From assembly GCF_025989185.1 (NCBI RefSeq), contig NZ_JAPDNT010000001.1:186001-250000 (forward strand): a stretch of 64,000 bases of DNA, read 5' to 3'. Under the pieces are notes generated by a model, which worked only from the letters and a program-made list of their open reading frames with translations, had not been told where the DNA came from and searched no databases. Positions 26,809 through 34,684 of this stretch are shown in pieces. This stretch comes from Limobrevibacterium gyesilva (lineage in GTDB: Bacteria; Pseudomonadota; Alphaproteobacteria; Acetobacterales; Acetobacteraceae). Positions within the stretch are counted from its first letter, which is position 1, and every line of letters begins with the position of its first letter. The position numbers and the translations under genes are program-made.

Positions 26809-27807
26809 TCAGCGTTCGGGCGTGAGCGCGTGCGCGGCCGGGCGCGGGGCGGCCGCCCGTTGCAGCCGGTCGTTGATCGCCAGTCCCAACCCTGTATCGG
26901 GCACCCGCATCACGGCGATTTGCGCCAGGCCCAGCCGTTCGCCGTCGGCATCCAGCCGGCGCAGCCCCTCGAACAGGTTGGCCGCCGCCTCGGTCAGGTC
27001 GGCGGCGGCGCTGAGCTGGAACACCGCGCCGGCGCCGGGCAGTGGCGGGCCGAAGGCCAGCAGCGCGTCGCGGATGGTAGCCTCGGTCGCATCCAGGCGC
27101 ACCGGCAGCGCCGGCGCATAATGCGACACCTGCATCCCGGGCGAGCGCAACGCGGGCTCGGCTGCGGGCGTCCGGCCGCGCTGGATGGGGCCGACCACGG
27201 CCTCGATGGCCTCGCGCGTCAGCCCGCCCGGCCGCAGCAGGATCGGGCGCGGGCCCGCCAGATCGAGCACGGTGGATTCCACGCCCACCGGGCACGGGCC
27301 GCTGTCGAGCACCGCAGCGATGCGGCCTTCCAGCCCGTCCAGCACATGCGCCGCCGTGGTCGGGCTGACATGCCCGGAGCGGTTCGCCGACGGGGCCGCA
27401 ACCGGCCGGTCGGTCGCGCGCAGCAGTGCCAGCGCGGTGGCATGGGCGGGCACGCGCACGGCCAGCGTGTCCAGGCCGGCGCCGGTCAGCAGCGCCACCG
27501 GACAAGTGGCCCGGCGCGGCAGCACCATGGTCAGCGGCCCCGGCCAGAATGCAGCGGCCAGCCTGCGCGCGGCCTCGGACGGCGCGACATTAGCGAACGC
27601 CGCTTCGGCGGCCGGATAATGGCAGATCAGCGGATTGAAATGCGGCCGGCCCTTGGCTTCGAACACCGAGGCGACGGCGCGGGCGTTGGTGGCGTCCGCA
27701 CCCAGGCCGTAGACGGTCTCAGTGCCGAAGGCGACCAGCTCGCCGGCGCGCAGCAGCCCGGCCGCGCGTGCGATGCCGGCCGGACCGTCGGCGAGGCGCT
27801 CGGTCAA
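26809..27807 (-). CDS. tsaC: L-threonylcarbamoyladenylate synthase, Sua5 type
   Basis: Makes threonylcarbamoyl-AMP, the first step of the universal t6A37 modification of ANN-decoding tRNAs. The YrdC domain has GELVAFGTETVYGLGADA, KGRPHFNPLICH and PVAAPSANRSGHVSPTTA; the C-terminal Sua5 domain begins after GMQVSHYAP. The whole is 332 residues, the long Sua5 form. The start is the TTG at 27807, overlapping the cysQ stop as TTGA; an upstream ATG at 27939 lies deep inside cysQ and reads a Gly/Arg-rich shadow. mtaB, which further modifies t6A, is also in this window. Confidence 0.9.
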   Translation of the reverse strand: MTERLADGPAGIARAAGLLRAGELVAFGTETVYGLGADATNARAVASVFEAKGRPHFNPLICHYPAAEAAFANVAPSEAARRLAAAFWPGPLTMVLPRRATCPVALLTGAGLDTLAVRVPAHATALALLRATDRPVAAPSANRSGHVSPTTAAHVLDGLEGRIAAVLDSGPCPVGVESTVLDLAGPRPILLRPGGLTREAIEAVVGPIQRGRTPAAEPALRSPGMQVSHYAPALPVRLDATEATIRDALLAFGPPLPGAGAVFQLSAAADLTEAAANLFEGLRRLDADGERLGLAQIAVMRVPDTGLGLAINDRLQRAAAPRPAAHALTPER

Positions 27808-28568
27808 GCCCGGCCCGCGCAGACGAAAGAGGGGTTCTCCCAGCCCGGCTTGCCGTAGCCCAAAGGCTGCATGGTCTCCAGCACCAGCACCGACCCGCCC
27901 GCCGCCTCGACCACCGCCTGAGGGGCTGCGGTGTCCCATTCCATGGTGCGGCCGAAGCGCGGATACAGGTCGGCGATCCCCTCGGCCACGCGGCAGAATT
28001 TCAGCGCCGAGCCGATGTTGAGGATCGAGGCGACCTTGCGCCCGGCCAGGAACGGCCCGAGCCGGGGGTCGTTCGCGTAATGATGGGAGGCCACGACATC
28101 GATGCCCTCGGCCGGTGGATGGCGGGCGGAGATGGCCACCTGCCCGGCCTTGCCCCGCTTCCAGGCACCGACGCCGACGATGCCGCCGAACACCTCGCCC
28201 TGCGCTGGCGCGCCCACGGCACCCAGCGCCGGCCGGCCGTCGCGCACCAGGCCGATGCAGACGGCGAAGTCGTCACGCCCGGCCGCGAACTCGCGGGTGC
28301 CGTCCAGCGGATCCACCACCCAATAGACCCGTGCGTCGGCAGGGACATGCCCCGCGGCAATCTCTTCCTCGGCAACCACGGGGATGCCGGGCGTCGTCGC
28401 GCGCAGGCGGGCCAGGATCAGCGCCTCGGCGGCGTGGTCGGCTTCCGTGACCGGGCTTTGGTCGGCCTTCTTGTGTGTATCGAAGCCACGGGCGCGAATC
28501 CGAAGGATGGTCTCCCCCGCCTCCCGCGCGAGAGCGAAGGCAAGATCGAGCAGGGTCATGTCGTCCAT
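27804..28568 (-). CDS. cysQ: 3'(2'),5'-bisphosphate nucleotidase, inositol monophosphatase family
   Basis: A 254-residue metal-dependent phosphatase. The metal-binding motifs are EEEIAAG, VVDPLDGTREFAAG (D-P-L-D-G-T) and EWDTAAPQAVVEAAGG, as in CysQ. CysQ removes the 3' phosphate of PAP/PAPS, protecting sulfate assimilation from a toxic by-product. The family also contains inositol monophosphatases, but REF after DGT and YPRFGRTMEWDTAAP favour CysQ. ATG at 28568 follows GAAAGATCC. It overlaps tsaC and is divergent from pepA. Confidence 0.86.
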   Translation of the reverse strand: MDDMTLLDLAFALAREAGETILRIRARGFDTHKKADQSPVTEADHAAEALILARLRATTPGIPVVAEEEIAAGHVPADARVYWVVDPLDGTREFAAGRDDFAVCIGLVRDGRPALGAVGAPAQGEVFGGIVGVGAWKRGKAGQVAISARHPPAEGIDVVASHHYANDPRLGPFLAGRKVASILNIGSALKFCRVAEGIADLYPRFGRTMEWDTAAPQAVVEAAGGSVLVLETMQPLGYGKPGWENPSFVCAGRA

Positions 28569-28624
28569 GGATCTTTCATACACAGGCCGACAGGCGCCGC
28601 AAAGGCACCGCGGCGCGGGCGCGT

Positions 28625-28641
28625 GCATGGCAATCCCATGC
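28625..28641. promoter_or_regulatory. Inverted repeat between cysQ and pepA
   Basis: Perfect dyad GCATGG-N5-CCATGC in the 140-base divergent gap. It lies just upstream of TACAGT (28650), a possible -10 for pepA, so it would cover that promoter's -35 region. No regulator recognised; may be chance in GC-rich sequence. Confidence 0.3.
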
Positions 28642-28708
28642 GCCGCTGCTACAGTCCGTCCGCTCATCGAATCCTGGCACCGAATCCCGACACCGGAGCG
28701 TCCACCCC

Positions 28709-30199
28709 ATGCTCGATATCGCATTCGCCAAGTCCGCCCTGCCGAAATCCGGCGCGCTCGTGCTGCTGCTGGAGGAAGGCGGCGGGCCCGACAGCCCCAC
28801 CGGCGCCCTGTGGCAGGCCGCCGACGCGGCCACGGACGGCGCCATCGGGCGGGCGCTCGCCGCCGCCGAGTTCAAAGGCAAGAAGGGCCAGAGCGCCACC
28901 ATCCTCGCCCCCGGCGCCGGGCTGTCGCGCGTCGTGGCGGTCGGGCTGGGGCAGCTCGCCGAGCTCACGCCGCATCTGGCGGAGGAAGCGGGCGGCCATG
29001 CGGCGGCGGCGCTGCAGCGCGAGGCGGCCGGCACGGTGGCCACTTCCGGGCTATCCGCCGAACAGGCCGCCGCGGTGGCCATGGGCGCGGTGCTGCGCAG
29101 CTATCGCTTCGACCGCTATCGCACCACCGAGAAGGCCGACGAGAAGCCGAAACTGGCCCGGCTCACGGTGCTGAGCGACGCCGCCAAGGCGAAGGCGGCC
29201 TGGGAGCCGTTGAAGGCGGTGGCCGAGGGCGTGTTCCTGTCGCGCGACCTGGTCAGCGAGCCGGCCAACGTGCTCAACCCCGCGGAGATGGCCGAGCGTT
29301 GCGGGGCCCTGACGAAGCTGGGCGTGAAAGTCGAGGTGTTCGGCCCCAAGGAGATGACGAAGCTCGGCTTCGGCGCGCTGATGGGGGTCGCCATGGGCAG
29401 CGCCAACGAGCCGCGTATGGTGGTGATGCACTGGAACGGCGCCGGCAGCACCGGCCGGCGGGCGAAGGCCAAGCCGCTCTGCTTCGTCGGCAAGGGCGTG
29501 ACCTTCGATACCGGCGGCATCAGCATCAAGCCGGCCGCCGGCATGGAGGACATGAAATGGGACATGGGCGGCGCCGGCACCGTGATCGGCCTGATGGCCG
29601 CCTTGGCCGGCCGCAAGGCGAAGGTGGACGCGATCGGCCTCGTCGGCCTGGTCGAGAACATGCCGGGCAGCCGGGCGCAGCGCCCGGGCGACGTGGTGAA
29701 GACCTATTCCGGCCAAACGGTCGAGGTGATCAACACCGATGCCGAAGGCCGCCTGGTGCTGGCCGACGTGCTCTGGTACGCGCAGGAGAAATACGACCCG
29801 CGCTTCATGATCGACCTGGCAACCCTGACCGGGGCGATGATCATCAGCCTGGGCCACGATTATGCCGGCTTCTTCAGCAATGACGACGAGCTGGCGCAGC
29901 GGCTGCATGCCATGGGCGGGGCCACCGGCGAGAAGCTGTGGCGCATGCCGCTGGACGAGGTCTACGACAAGCAGATCAAGTCCGACATCGCGGACATGAA
30001 GAATGTCGGCGGCCGTCCCGGCGGCGCCATCACCGCGGCCAAGTTCATCCAACGCTTCGTCAACGGCAAGCCCTGGGCGCATCTGGACATCGCCGGCACG
30101 ACCTGGAGCAGCAAGGACGCGCCGACGGTGCCGAAGGGCGCCACCGCATTCGGCGTGCGGCTGCTGGATCGCCTGGTGGCGGAACACTACGAAAGCTGA
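28709..30199 (+). CDS. pepA: Leucyl aminopeptidase (M17)
   Basis: A 496-residue cytosolic metallo-aminopeptidase that trims N-terminal residues, probably as a hexamer. The N-terminal domain (1-170) is followed by the catalytic domain with metal ligands in FVGKGVTFDTGGISIKPAAG and DMKWDMGGAGTV, and the signature NTDAEGRLVLADVLWYAQ. The ends GKPWAHLDIAGTTW and GATAFGVRLLDRLV are typical. Length normal. It is directly followed by a second, shorter-looking M17 gene and then holC, which usually neighbours pepA. Confidence 0.94.
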   Translation: MLDIAFAKSALPKSGALVLLLEEGGGPDSPTGALWQAADAATDGAIGRALAAAEFKGKKGQSATILAPGAGLSRVVAVGLGQLAELTPHLAEEAGGHAAAALQREAAGTVATSGLSAEQAAAVAMGAVLRSYRFDRYRTTEKADEKPKLARLTVLSDAAKAKAAWEPLKAVAEGVFLSRDLVSEPANVLNPAEMAERCGALTKLGVKVEVFGPKEMTKLGFGALMGVAMGSANEPRMVVMHWNGAGSTGRRAKAKPLCFVGKGVTFDTGGISIKPAAGMEDMKWDMGGAGTVIGLMAALAGRKAKVDAIGLVGLVENMPGSRAQRPGDVVKTYSGQTVEVINTDAEGRLVLADVLWYAQEKYDPRFMIDLATLTGAMIISLGHDYAGFFSNDDELAQRLHAMGGATGEKLWRMPLDEVYDKQIKSDIADMKNVGGRPGGAITAAKFIQRFVNGKPWAHLDIAGTTWSSKDAPTVPKGATAFGVRLLDRLVAEHYES

Positions 30200-30213
30200 C
30201 GGCGGACGGCACC

Positions 30214-31659
30214 GTGCTCAGGGTCCGCATCGGAACCACGGCGCCCAAGGCCACCGCCATGGCGGTGCCGGTGGCCGAGGGCGCGGCGCCGCCGGACAGC
30301 ATGCGCGCCGCCGCGGCGGCGGCCGGCTTCACTGGAAGAGCGGGAGAAACCTGTGAGGCCTTCCCGCCGCAGGGCCGGGTGCTGCTGGTGGGAACCGGCG
30401 CGGCCCCGGACCTGCGCCATGCCGGTGCGGTGGCCGCCGCGCAGCTGCTGCACCTGCCGCGCATCGCCCTCGACGCGCGCGGCCTCACCGGCGAGCAGGC
30501 CGCCAGCTTCGCCGAAGGCGCCTGCCTTCGGTCCTGGCGGTTCGACCGGCTGAGGACCCGGCCCGCGGACGAGGCGCTGCGGCTGGGCCGGATCGACCTG
30601 CTGACCGATGCCCCGGCGGCGGTGGAAGCGGCGTGGCAGCCGGTGCATGCGGCCCTGCGCGGCACCGCATTCGCCCGCGACCTGGTGGCCGAGCCGTCCA
30701 ACATCCTCACGCCCTCAGGCTTCGTCGAACGGCTGGAGGCATTGACCGGGCACGGCCTGGAACTGACGGTGCTCAAGCGCCGCGACCTCGTGCGCGAGGG
30801 CATGGGCGCGCTGCTGGCGGTGGGACGCGGCTCCGCACATGCGCCGAGGCTGGCGATGCTGCGCTGGAAGGGCCGCCTGCCGGCGCCGCCGGTGGCCTTC
30901 GTCGGCAAGGGCATCACCTTCGACACCGGTGGGATCAGCATCAAGCCGGCGGCGGGAATGGAGGACATGCGCGCGGACATGGCCGGCGCCGCCGCTTGCG
31001 CGGGCGCGATGCTCGCGTTGGCCCTGCGCCACTCCCCTGCCCCCGCGCTGGCCGTGCTGCCGCTGGCCGAGAATGCCATAGGCGCGGACAGCTACCGGCC
31101 CGGCGACGTGTTGCGCAGCTTCTCCGGCCGCACCATCGAGGTCATCGACACCGATGCCGAGGGGCGGCTGGCGCTGGCCGACGCCCTGTCCTGGACCGCG
31201 CGGCGGCACCGGCCGCAGGCGATGATCGACCTGGCCACGCTGACCGGCAGCATCGTCGTGGCGCTTGGCCACCATATGGCGGGGCTGTTCGGCAACGCGC
31301 CGGCCCTGGCCGCCCATGTGGCCGCCGCCGGCGCCGCGGTCGGCGAGCCGGTCTGGGCCATGCCGATCGGCGAGACCCATCGCGCCGATCTCGACTCCGA
31401 CATCGCCGATCTCAGGCAATGCGTGCCCGGGCGCGGCCAGCCGGACGCCTGCCATGCCGCCGCCTTCCTGCGCACATTCGCCGAGGGCCTGCCGTGGGCG
31501 CATCTGGACATCGCCGGCGTGGAATCGCGCGATGCGGCCTGCGACCGGCACGCCGCCGGCCCGACCGGCTTCGGCGTGCGGCTGCTCGACCGGCTGGTGG
31601 CGCTGCGCTTCGAGGATCCGGATCGCGCGCCGATCCTGCCTCAGCCCTCTGAGCCATGA
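30214..31659 (+). CDS. Second M17 leucyl aminopeptidase family protein
   Basis: A 481-residue paralogue of the preceding PepA, starting at GTG 30214 only 14 bases after it. The catalytic domain keeps the metal-ligand blocks FVGKGITFDTGGISIKPAAG, DMRADMAGAAA and IDTDAEGRLALADAL, so it should be active. The N-terminal domain is much more diverged and shorter, and CVPGRGQPDACHAAAFLRTF replaces the usual NVGGRPGGAITAAKF-type loop, with extra cysteines. It therefore looks like an old tandem duplicate with altered specificity. Its TGA overlaps the holC ATG (ATGA). Confidence 0.85.
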   Translation: MLRVRIGTTAPKATAMAVPVAEGAAPPDSMRAAAAAAGFTGRAGETCEAFPPQGRVLLVGTGAAPDLRHAGAVAAAQLLHLPRIALDARGLTGEQAASFAEGACLRSWRFDRLRTRPADEALRLGRIDLLTDAPAAVEAAWQPVHAALRGTAFARDLVAEPSNILTPSGFVERLEALTGHGLELTVLKRRDLVREGMGALLAVGRGSAHAPRLAMLRWKGRLPAPPVAFVGKGITFDTGGISIKPAAGMEDMRADMAGAAACAGAMLALALRHSPAPALAVLPLAENAIGADSYRPGDVLRSFSGRTIEVIDTDAEGRLALADALSWTARRHRPQAMIDLATLTGSIVVALGHHMAGLFGNAPALAAHVAAAGAAVGEPVWAMPIGETHRADLDSDIADLRQCVPGRGQPDACHAAAFLRTFAEGLPWAHLDIAGVESRDAACDRHAAGPTGFGVRLLDRLVALRFEDPDRAPILPQPSEP

Positions 31660-32102
31660 CGGAGATCGGCTTCTATCACCTGACGCGCACCGGGCCCGAC
31701 CAGGCGCTGCCGCAGCTTCTGGGCCGCACGCTCGCAGCCGGGCAGCGCGCGGTGGTGCTGTGCGGCAGCGACGAGCGGGTGGCGGCGCTGGATGCGTCGC
31801 TGTGGCTCGGCGCCGACCCCGACTGGCTGCCGCACGGCACGGCGGCGATGGGCGACGCGCCGCTGCAGCCGATCTGGCTGACCACACGCGACGAAGCCCC
31901 TAACGGCGCGCGCTTCCTGTTCCTGGTCGACGGCGCCACCAGCGCGCGGCTGGACGCCTTCGACCGGGTGTTCGACCTGTTCGACGGCCGCGACGAAAGC
32001 GCTGTGGCGGCGGCGCGGCTGCGCTGGAAGGCGGCGAAGGAAGCCGGCCACACCCTTGCCTACTGGCAGCAGACGCCGCGCGGATGGGAAAAGAAGGCGT
32101 AA
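31656..32102 (+). CDS. holC: DNA polymerase III subunit chi
   Basis: A 148-residue clamp-loader accessory subunit that links polymerase III holoenzyme to single-strand binding protein. EIGFYHLTRTGPDQALPQLL, AGQRAVVLCGSDERVAALD, LWLGADPDWLPHG and FLFLVDGATS follow the chi family pattern, and RWKAAKEAGHTLAYWQQTPRGW is the expected C-terminus. Translationally coupled to the second aminopeptidase; pepA-holC is a widespread neighbourhood. Ends 7 bases from the convergent dioxygenase gene. Confidence 0.9.
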   Translation: MTEIGFYHLTRTGPDQALPQLLGRTLAAGQRAVVLCGSDERVAALDASLWLGADPDWLPHGTAAMGDAPLQPIWLTTRDEAPNGARFLFLVDGATSARLDAFDRVFDLFDGRDESAVAAARLRWKAAKEAGHTLAYWQQTPRGWEKKA

Positions 32103-32109
32103 GGCGCCG

Positions 32110-32997
32110 TTACGGCACCGGCTGCAGTGTCCCGGGGACGTTGAAGTAGCGGTTCGCCAGACCCTTCTGGTTCTCGTAGATGGAGCCCTGGTGATCGGCC
32201 GGCGGCAGCGGCAGGCGGACGGGAACGGCGGTCAGGCGCGGCTCCAGGGTGGGCTCGCCGGCAACCATGAGGGCGTCGAAGGCGGCGATGTCCCTGGGCG
32301 CGTTCACCAGGGGCCAGGCGTCGCCGGCGCGGAACTGAAACAGCAGCAGCCGGCGATCCTTGTTCGAGGTGTTGACCGCCGACCCGTGGACGGCGCGCAC
32401 ATGGTGCACCGTGATCGAGCCGGCGCGGCCGGTGAGGGGAATGGCGCCGGCGAAATCGACGCCGCATCCGGCCGGGTCCATGGCGCCGCAGAACCGGCCC
32501 CCGGCATGGTGGTCGTAGACCGGCCCCTTGTGGCTGCCGGGGACGATCAGCAGCGGGCCGTTGGCCAGTTCCATGTCGTCCATCATCACGCCGACGGCGG
32601 CCAGGTCGTCATTGGTGTGTGGATAGAAGGCCCAGTCCTGGTGCCATTCCACCGCGGCGCCGAAGCCCGCCGATTTCAGGTTCAGCTTGGCCGTGTCGAA
32701 GCGGATGTTCGGGCCCCAGAGGGCGCGAAGCACCGCGATGATGCCGGGGTGGCGCACAAGGGCGGCATAGGCGGGGTCGTGCAGATGCGGCGCCTTGATA
32801 CGGCGCACGCGCGGCTGGGCCGGAGTGTGCGTCTCTTCGAGGTCAAAGATGTCGGTATGGGTGGTGACGGCCCTCGATCGCTCCACGAAGGCGTCGGTGA
32901 CGCGGCGTAACCGTGCGACTTCGTCGGGCGAGAGCACATCGGGCACCACGATGGCGCCGACACGGTTGTAATCGTCGATCTGGCTCTGCGACAGCAT
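32110..32997 (-). CDS. Phytanoyl-CoA dioxygenase (PhyH) family protein
   Basis: A 295-residue Fe(II)/2-oxoglutarate-dependent oxygenase. The iron site is visible as H-x-D in AVEWHQDWAFYPH and the distal His in HHVRAVHGSAVNTS; the Arg that binds 2-oxoglutarate would be in the following DRRLLLFQFR. N-terminal SQIDDYNRVGAIVVPDVLSP is typical. Members hydroxylate diverse small molecules and halogenate others; the substrate is unknown. ATG at 32997 is preceded by GGGGGGATGCC. No partner genes nearby. Confidence 0.83.
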   Translation of the reverse strand: MLSQSQIDDYNRVGAIVVPDVLSPDEVARLRRVTDAFVERSRAVTTHTDIFDLEETHTPAQPRVRRIKAPHLHDPAYAALVRHPGIIAVLRALWGPNIRFDTAKLNLKSAGFGAAVEWHQDWAFYPHTNDDLAAVGVMMDDMELANGPLLIVPGSHKGPVYDHHAGGRFCGAMDPAGCGVDFAGAIPLTGRAGSITVHHVRAVHGSAVNTSNKDRRLLLFQFRAGDAWPLVNAPRDIAAFDALMVAGEPTLEPRLTAVPVRLPLPPADHQGSIYENQKGLANRYFNVPGTLQPVP

Positions 32998-33300
32998 GGC
33001 ATCCCCCCGCCGGTGAGCGGATGCGCAGCGCCGCTTCCGCCGCGCCCGTGCCGCCACGTTTCCACGGAGCATAGGTTCGGTGACGCGCGGCACGCCAGGG
33101 CCATTGCGGCGACGAACGGCTCAGGTGGCGCTCATTCGAGCCGATCTGTTATTTTTTGTGGCCTTTCAGTCTGATCGTTGAAAATTTGAGCGTGTTTCAT
33201 CATAAGAAGGCATATCGAGCCGCCGTCACCCTCGCCGGCCGATGATCGTCCGCCAGCAGGATCCGGAATCCCCTGGCCGTCTGGTCGAAGGAAACAGCCG
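32998..33300. other. Divergent intergenic region
   Basis: A 303-base gap between the PhyH gene and the choice-of-anchor gene. It contains a strikingly A/T-rich stretch (about 33149-33215) against the very GC-rich surroundings, with the promoter listed next. No gene, repeat or RNA recognised. Confidence 0.6.
33178..33206 (+). promoter_or_regulatory. Candidate sigma-70 promoter of the choice-of-anchor gene
   Basis: TTGAAA (33178-33183), a 17-base spacer and CATAAG (33201-33206) in the A/T-rich patch, about 95 bases before the first ATG. Good spacing and 5/6 plus 4/6 consensus matches. Confidence 0.5.
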
Positions 33301-34227
33301 ATGCGTGCCCGCCTCCCTGCTCCTGATCGCCCCAACCGCAGTCCGCGCCACATGGCACTGCGGGGGCTGGCCGTCGCCGGCATCTGCCTCGGCGTCTCCA
33401 CGCAGACCGCCCTGGCAAACCCGACCAACGGCGACCTGCTCACCGGCTTCAACCTGATCACCAACGGCAATTTCACTACGACGTCGGAGTCGGAAGGGCC
33501 GCTGCTGATCGGCGGCAACATGTCCGGCAGTGGCACCGTGATGAACAAGGGGCTGCCACAGCCGTCGTCGCTCAGCGGCTATGGCTCGATCAACGTCTAC
33601 GGCAACACGTCGGGCGCCAGCTACAACGCCAACAACCTGACGGTCGACGTCAGGACCGGCAACCAGGGCGCGGGCTTCTCGGGCGCGGCGAGCGTCAATT
33701 ACGGCTACGCCTTCCCATACGCCTTCAGCAGCATATGCGCGCAGGTGACCCAGCTGTCGTCCGGCCTCGCGTCACTGGCCACCACCGCCGGCTCCAGCCT
33801 GAGCGGCGGCACGTTCACCGCGGGATCGGCGACCGTGAACGGCGTGTCGAACGTCGCCGTGCTGAACATCACGGGGTCGCAACTGCTGTCGGTCGGCAGC
33901 GCGCCGACGGTGAACCTCGGCAGCGCCCAGCTGCTCATCATCAATGTCGACACGGCCGGCATCGGCGGCAGCTACACCGCCGGCAGCGGCACGAACTTCA
34001 ACGGCCAGGGCTATGCCGGCAGCGTGCTGTGGAATTTCTACAACGCGGCCAGCCTGTCATTCGGTGTCGAGTTCGGCGGCTCGGTGATCGCGCCGAACGC
34101 CAACGTATCGAACAATGCGCCAATCGACGGCACCCTGTTCGCCAACAGCTTCACCGGGAATGGGGAGCTGCACTACCGGCCGCTCGGCGCCACCGGCCGC
34201 TCGGCGCCACCGGCACAAGCTTCGTGA
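33301..34227 (+). CDS. Choice-of-anchor A domain secreted protein, frameshifted before its PEP-CTERM tail
   Basis: A 308-residue exported protein. A signal peptide is at about residues 18-39 (MALRGLAVAGICLGVS, cleavage near ALA-NP); the ATG at 33352 would be a tidier start. The rest is Gly, Ser, Asn and Thr-rich with the choice-of-anchor A (TIGR04215-type) pattern GFNLITNGNFTTTSESEG, LLIGGNMSG, LLIINVDTAG, VLWNFYNA and GSVIAPNANV. The reading frame then passes a 17-bp tandem duplication and ends nine codons later at 34227. Removing one copy restores an open frame to 34346 with VPEPASIALLAAGLAGVGLV and RRR, a textbook PEP-CTERM sorting signal. As sequenced, the product would be secreted but not anchored or processed by an exosortase. 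Confidence 0.8.
   Translation: MRARLPAPDRPNRSPRHMALRGLAVAGICLGVSTQTALANPTNGDLLTGFNLITNGNFTTTSESEGPLLIGGNMSGSGTVMNKGLPQPSSLSGYGSINVYGNTSGASYNANNLTVDVRTGNQGAGFSGAASVNYGYAFPYAFSSICAQVTQLSSGLASLATTAGSSLSGGTFTAGSATVNGVSNVAVLNITGSQLLSVGSAPTVNLGSAQLLIINVDTAGIGGSYTAGSGTNFNGQGYAGSVLWNFYNAASLSFGVEFGGSVIAPNANVSNNAPIDGTLFANSFTGNGELHYRPLGATGRSAPPAQAS
34176..34209 (+). repeat. 17-bp tandem duplication causing a frameshift
   Basis: The unit CCGGCCGCTCGGCGCCA occurs at 34176-34192 and again at 34193-34209, followed by a partial third copy (CCGGC). With one copy the frame reads HYRPLGATG-TSFVNTIGG straight into the PEP-CTERM tail; with two copies it reads ATGRSAPPAQAS and stops. Confidence 0.92.
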
Positions 34228-34346
34228 ACACCATTGGCGGCCCCCAGAATTCGGTGACGCCCGTGCCCGAGCCCGCCAGCATCGCGCTGCTGGCGGCCGG
34301 GCTGGCGGGCGTCGGCCTGGTGCGCCGACGCCCGCGACGCAGTTAG
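34211..34346 (+). pseudogene. Out-of-frame PEP-CTERM tail of the preceding gene
   Basis: In the +2 frame relative to the gene start, the sequence reads TSFVNTIGGPQNSVTPVPEP, then a hydrophobic helix ASIALLAAGLAGVGLV and an Arg cluster, ending at TAG 34346. This is the complete three-part sorting signal (Val-Pro-Glu-Pro, transmembrane helix, basic end) but has no start of its own. It is reachable only by loss of a 17-bp repeat copy or by ribosomal frameshifting. The stop overlaps the end of the convergent DUF1127 gene. Confidence 0.85.
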
Positions 34347-34585
34347 CGGCGGCGCCGGCGCGTCAGCGTCCACGGCGTCTGCGACAGCTCGAAGTCTGCC
34401 TGCGCGCGCGAGATACCGAGATCGCTGAGCATGCGGTCGTCCATCTCGGCAAGGTCGCGGCGCGTCGAGAGAACACGGATCCAGATGCGCAGCATGGCCC
34501 AGCCGCGCTCCAGCGCGCCCCGAACACCCTCGGCGACCCCACCTGCGATCCTGGCGTGCGGGAAGAATGTTCCGATCACCGACAT
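34343..34585 (-). CDS. DUF1127 domain protein
   Basis: An 80-residue basic protein. The C-terminal half has the DUF1127 pattern LSTRRDLAEMDDRMLSDLGISRAQADFE (shown here in parts: RRDLAEMDDRML, DLGISRAQADFE), with an Arg-rich end. DUF1127 proteins in alphaproteobacteria are small and often linked to phosphate or carbon metabolism and RNA binding, but no activity can be claimed here. GGAGG precedes the ATG. Divergent from a LysR regulator, a common arrangement, with a promoter and palindrome between. Confidence 0.8.
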   Translation of the reverse strand: MSVIGTFFPHARIAGGVAEGVRGALERGWAMLRIWIRVLSTRRDLAEMDDRMLSDLGISRAQADFELSQTPWTLTRRRRR

Positions 34586-34620
34586 CTTTCAGTCCTCCGT
34601 CAAAAGGCGGTTACAGGGCA

Positions 34621-34648
34621 AAGATAGGGTGCACTGCACCATAAACAA
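34621..34648 (-). promoter_or_regulatory. DUF1127 promoter with palindromic operator
   Basis: On the minus strand TTGTTT (34648-34643), a 16-base spacer and TATCTT (34626-34621). The spacer holds the perfect palindrome GGTGCA-N-TGCACC (34628-34640). A protein bound there would block this promoter and lies about 45 bases from the LysR gene start, so it may be the LysR site. Confidence 0.45.
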
Positions 34649-34684
34649 AACGAATTGCATTGATGATGGAGATCACCGATATTG

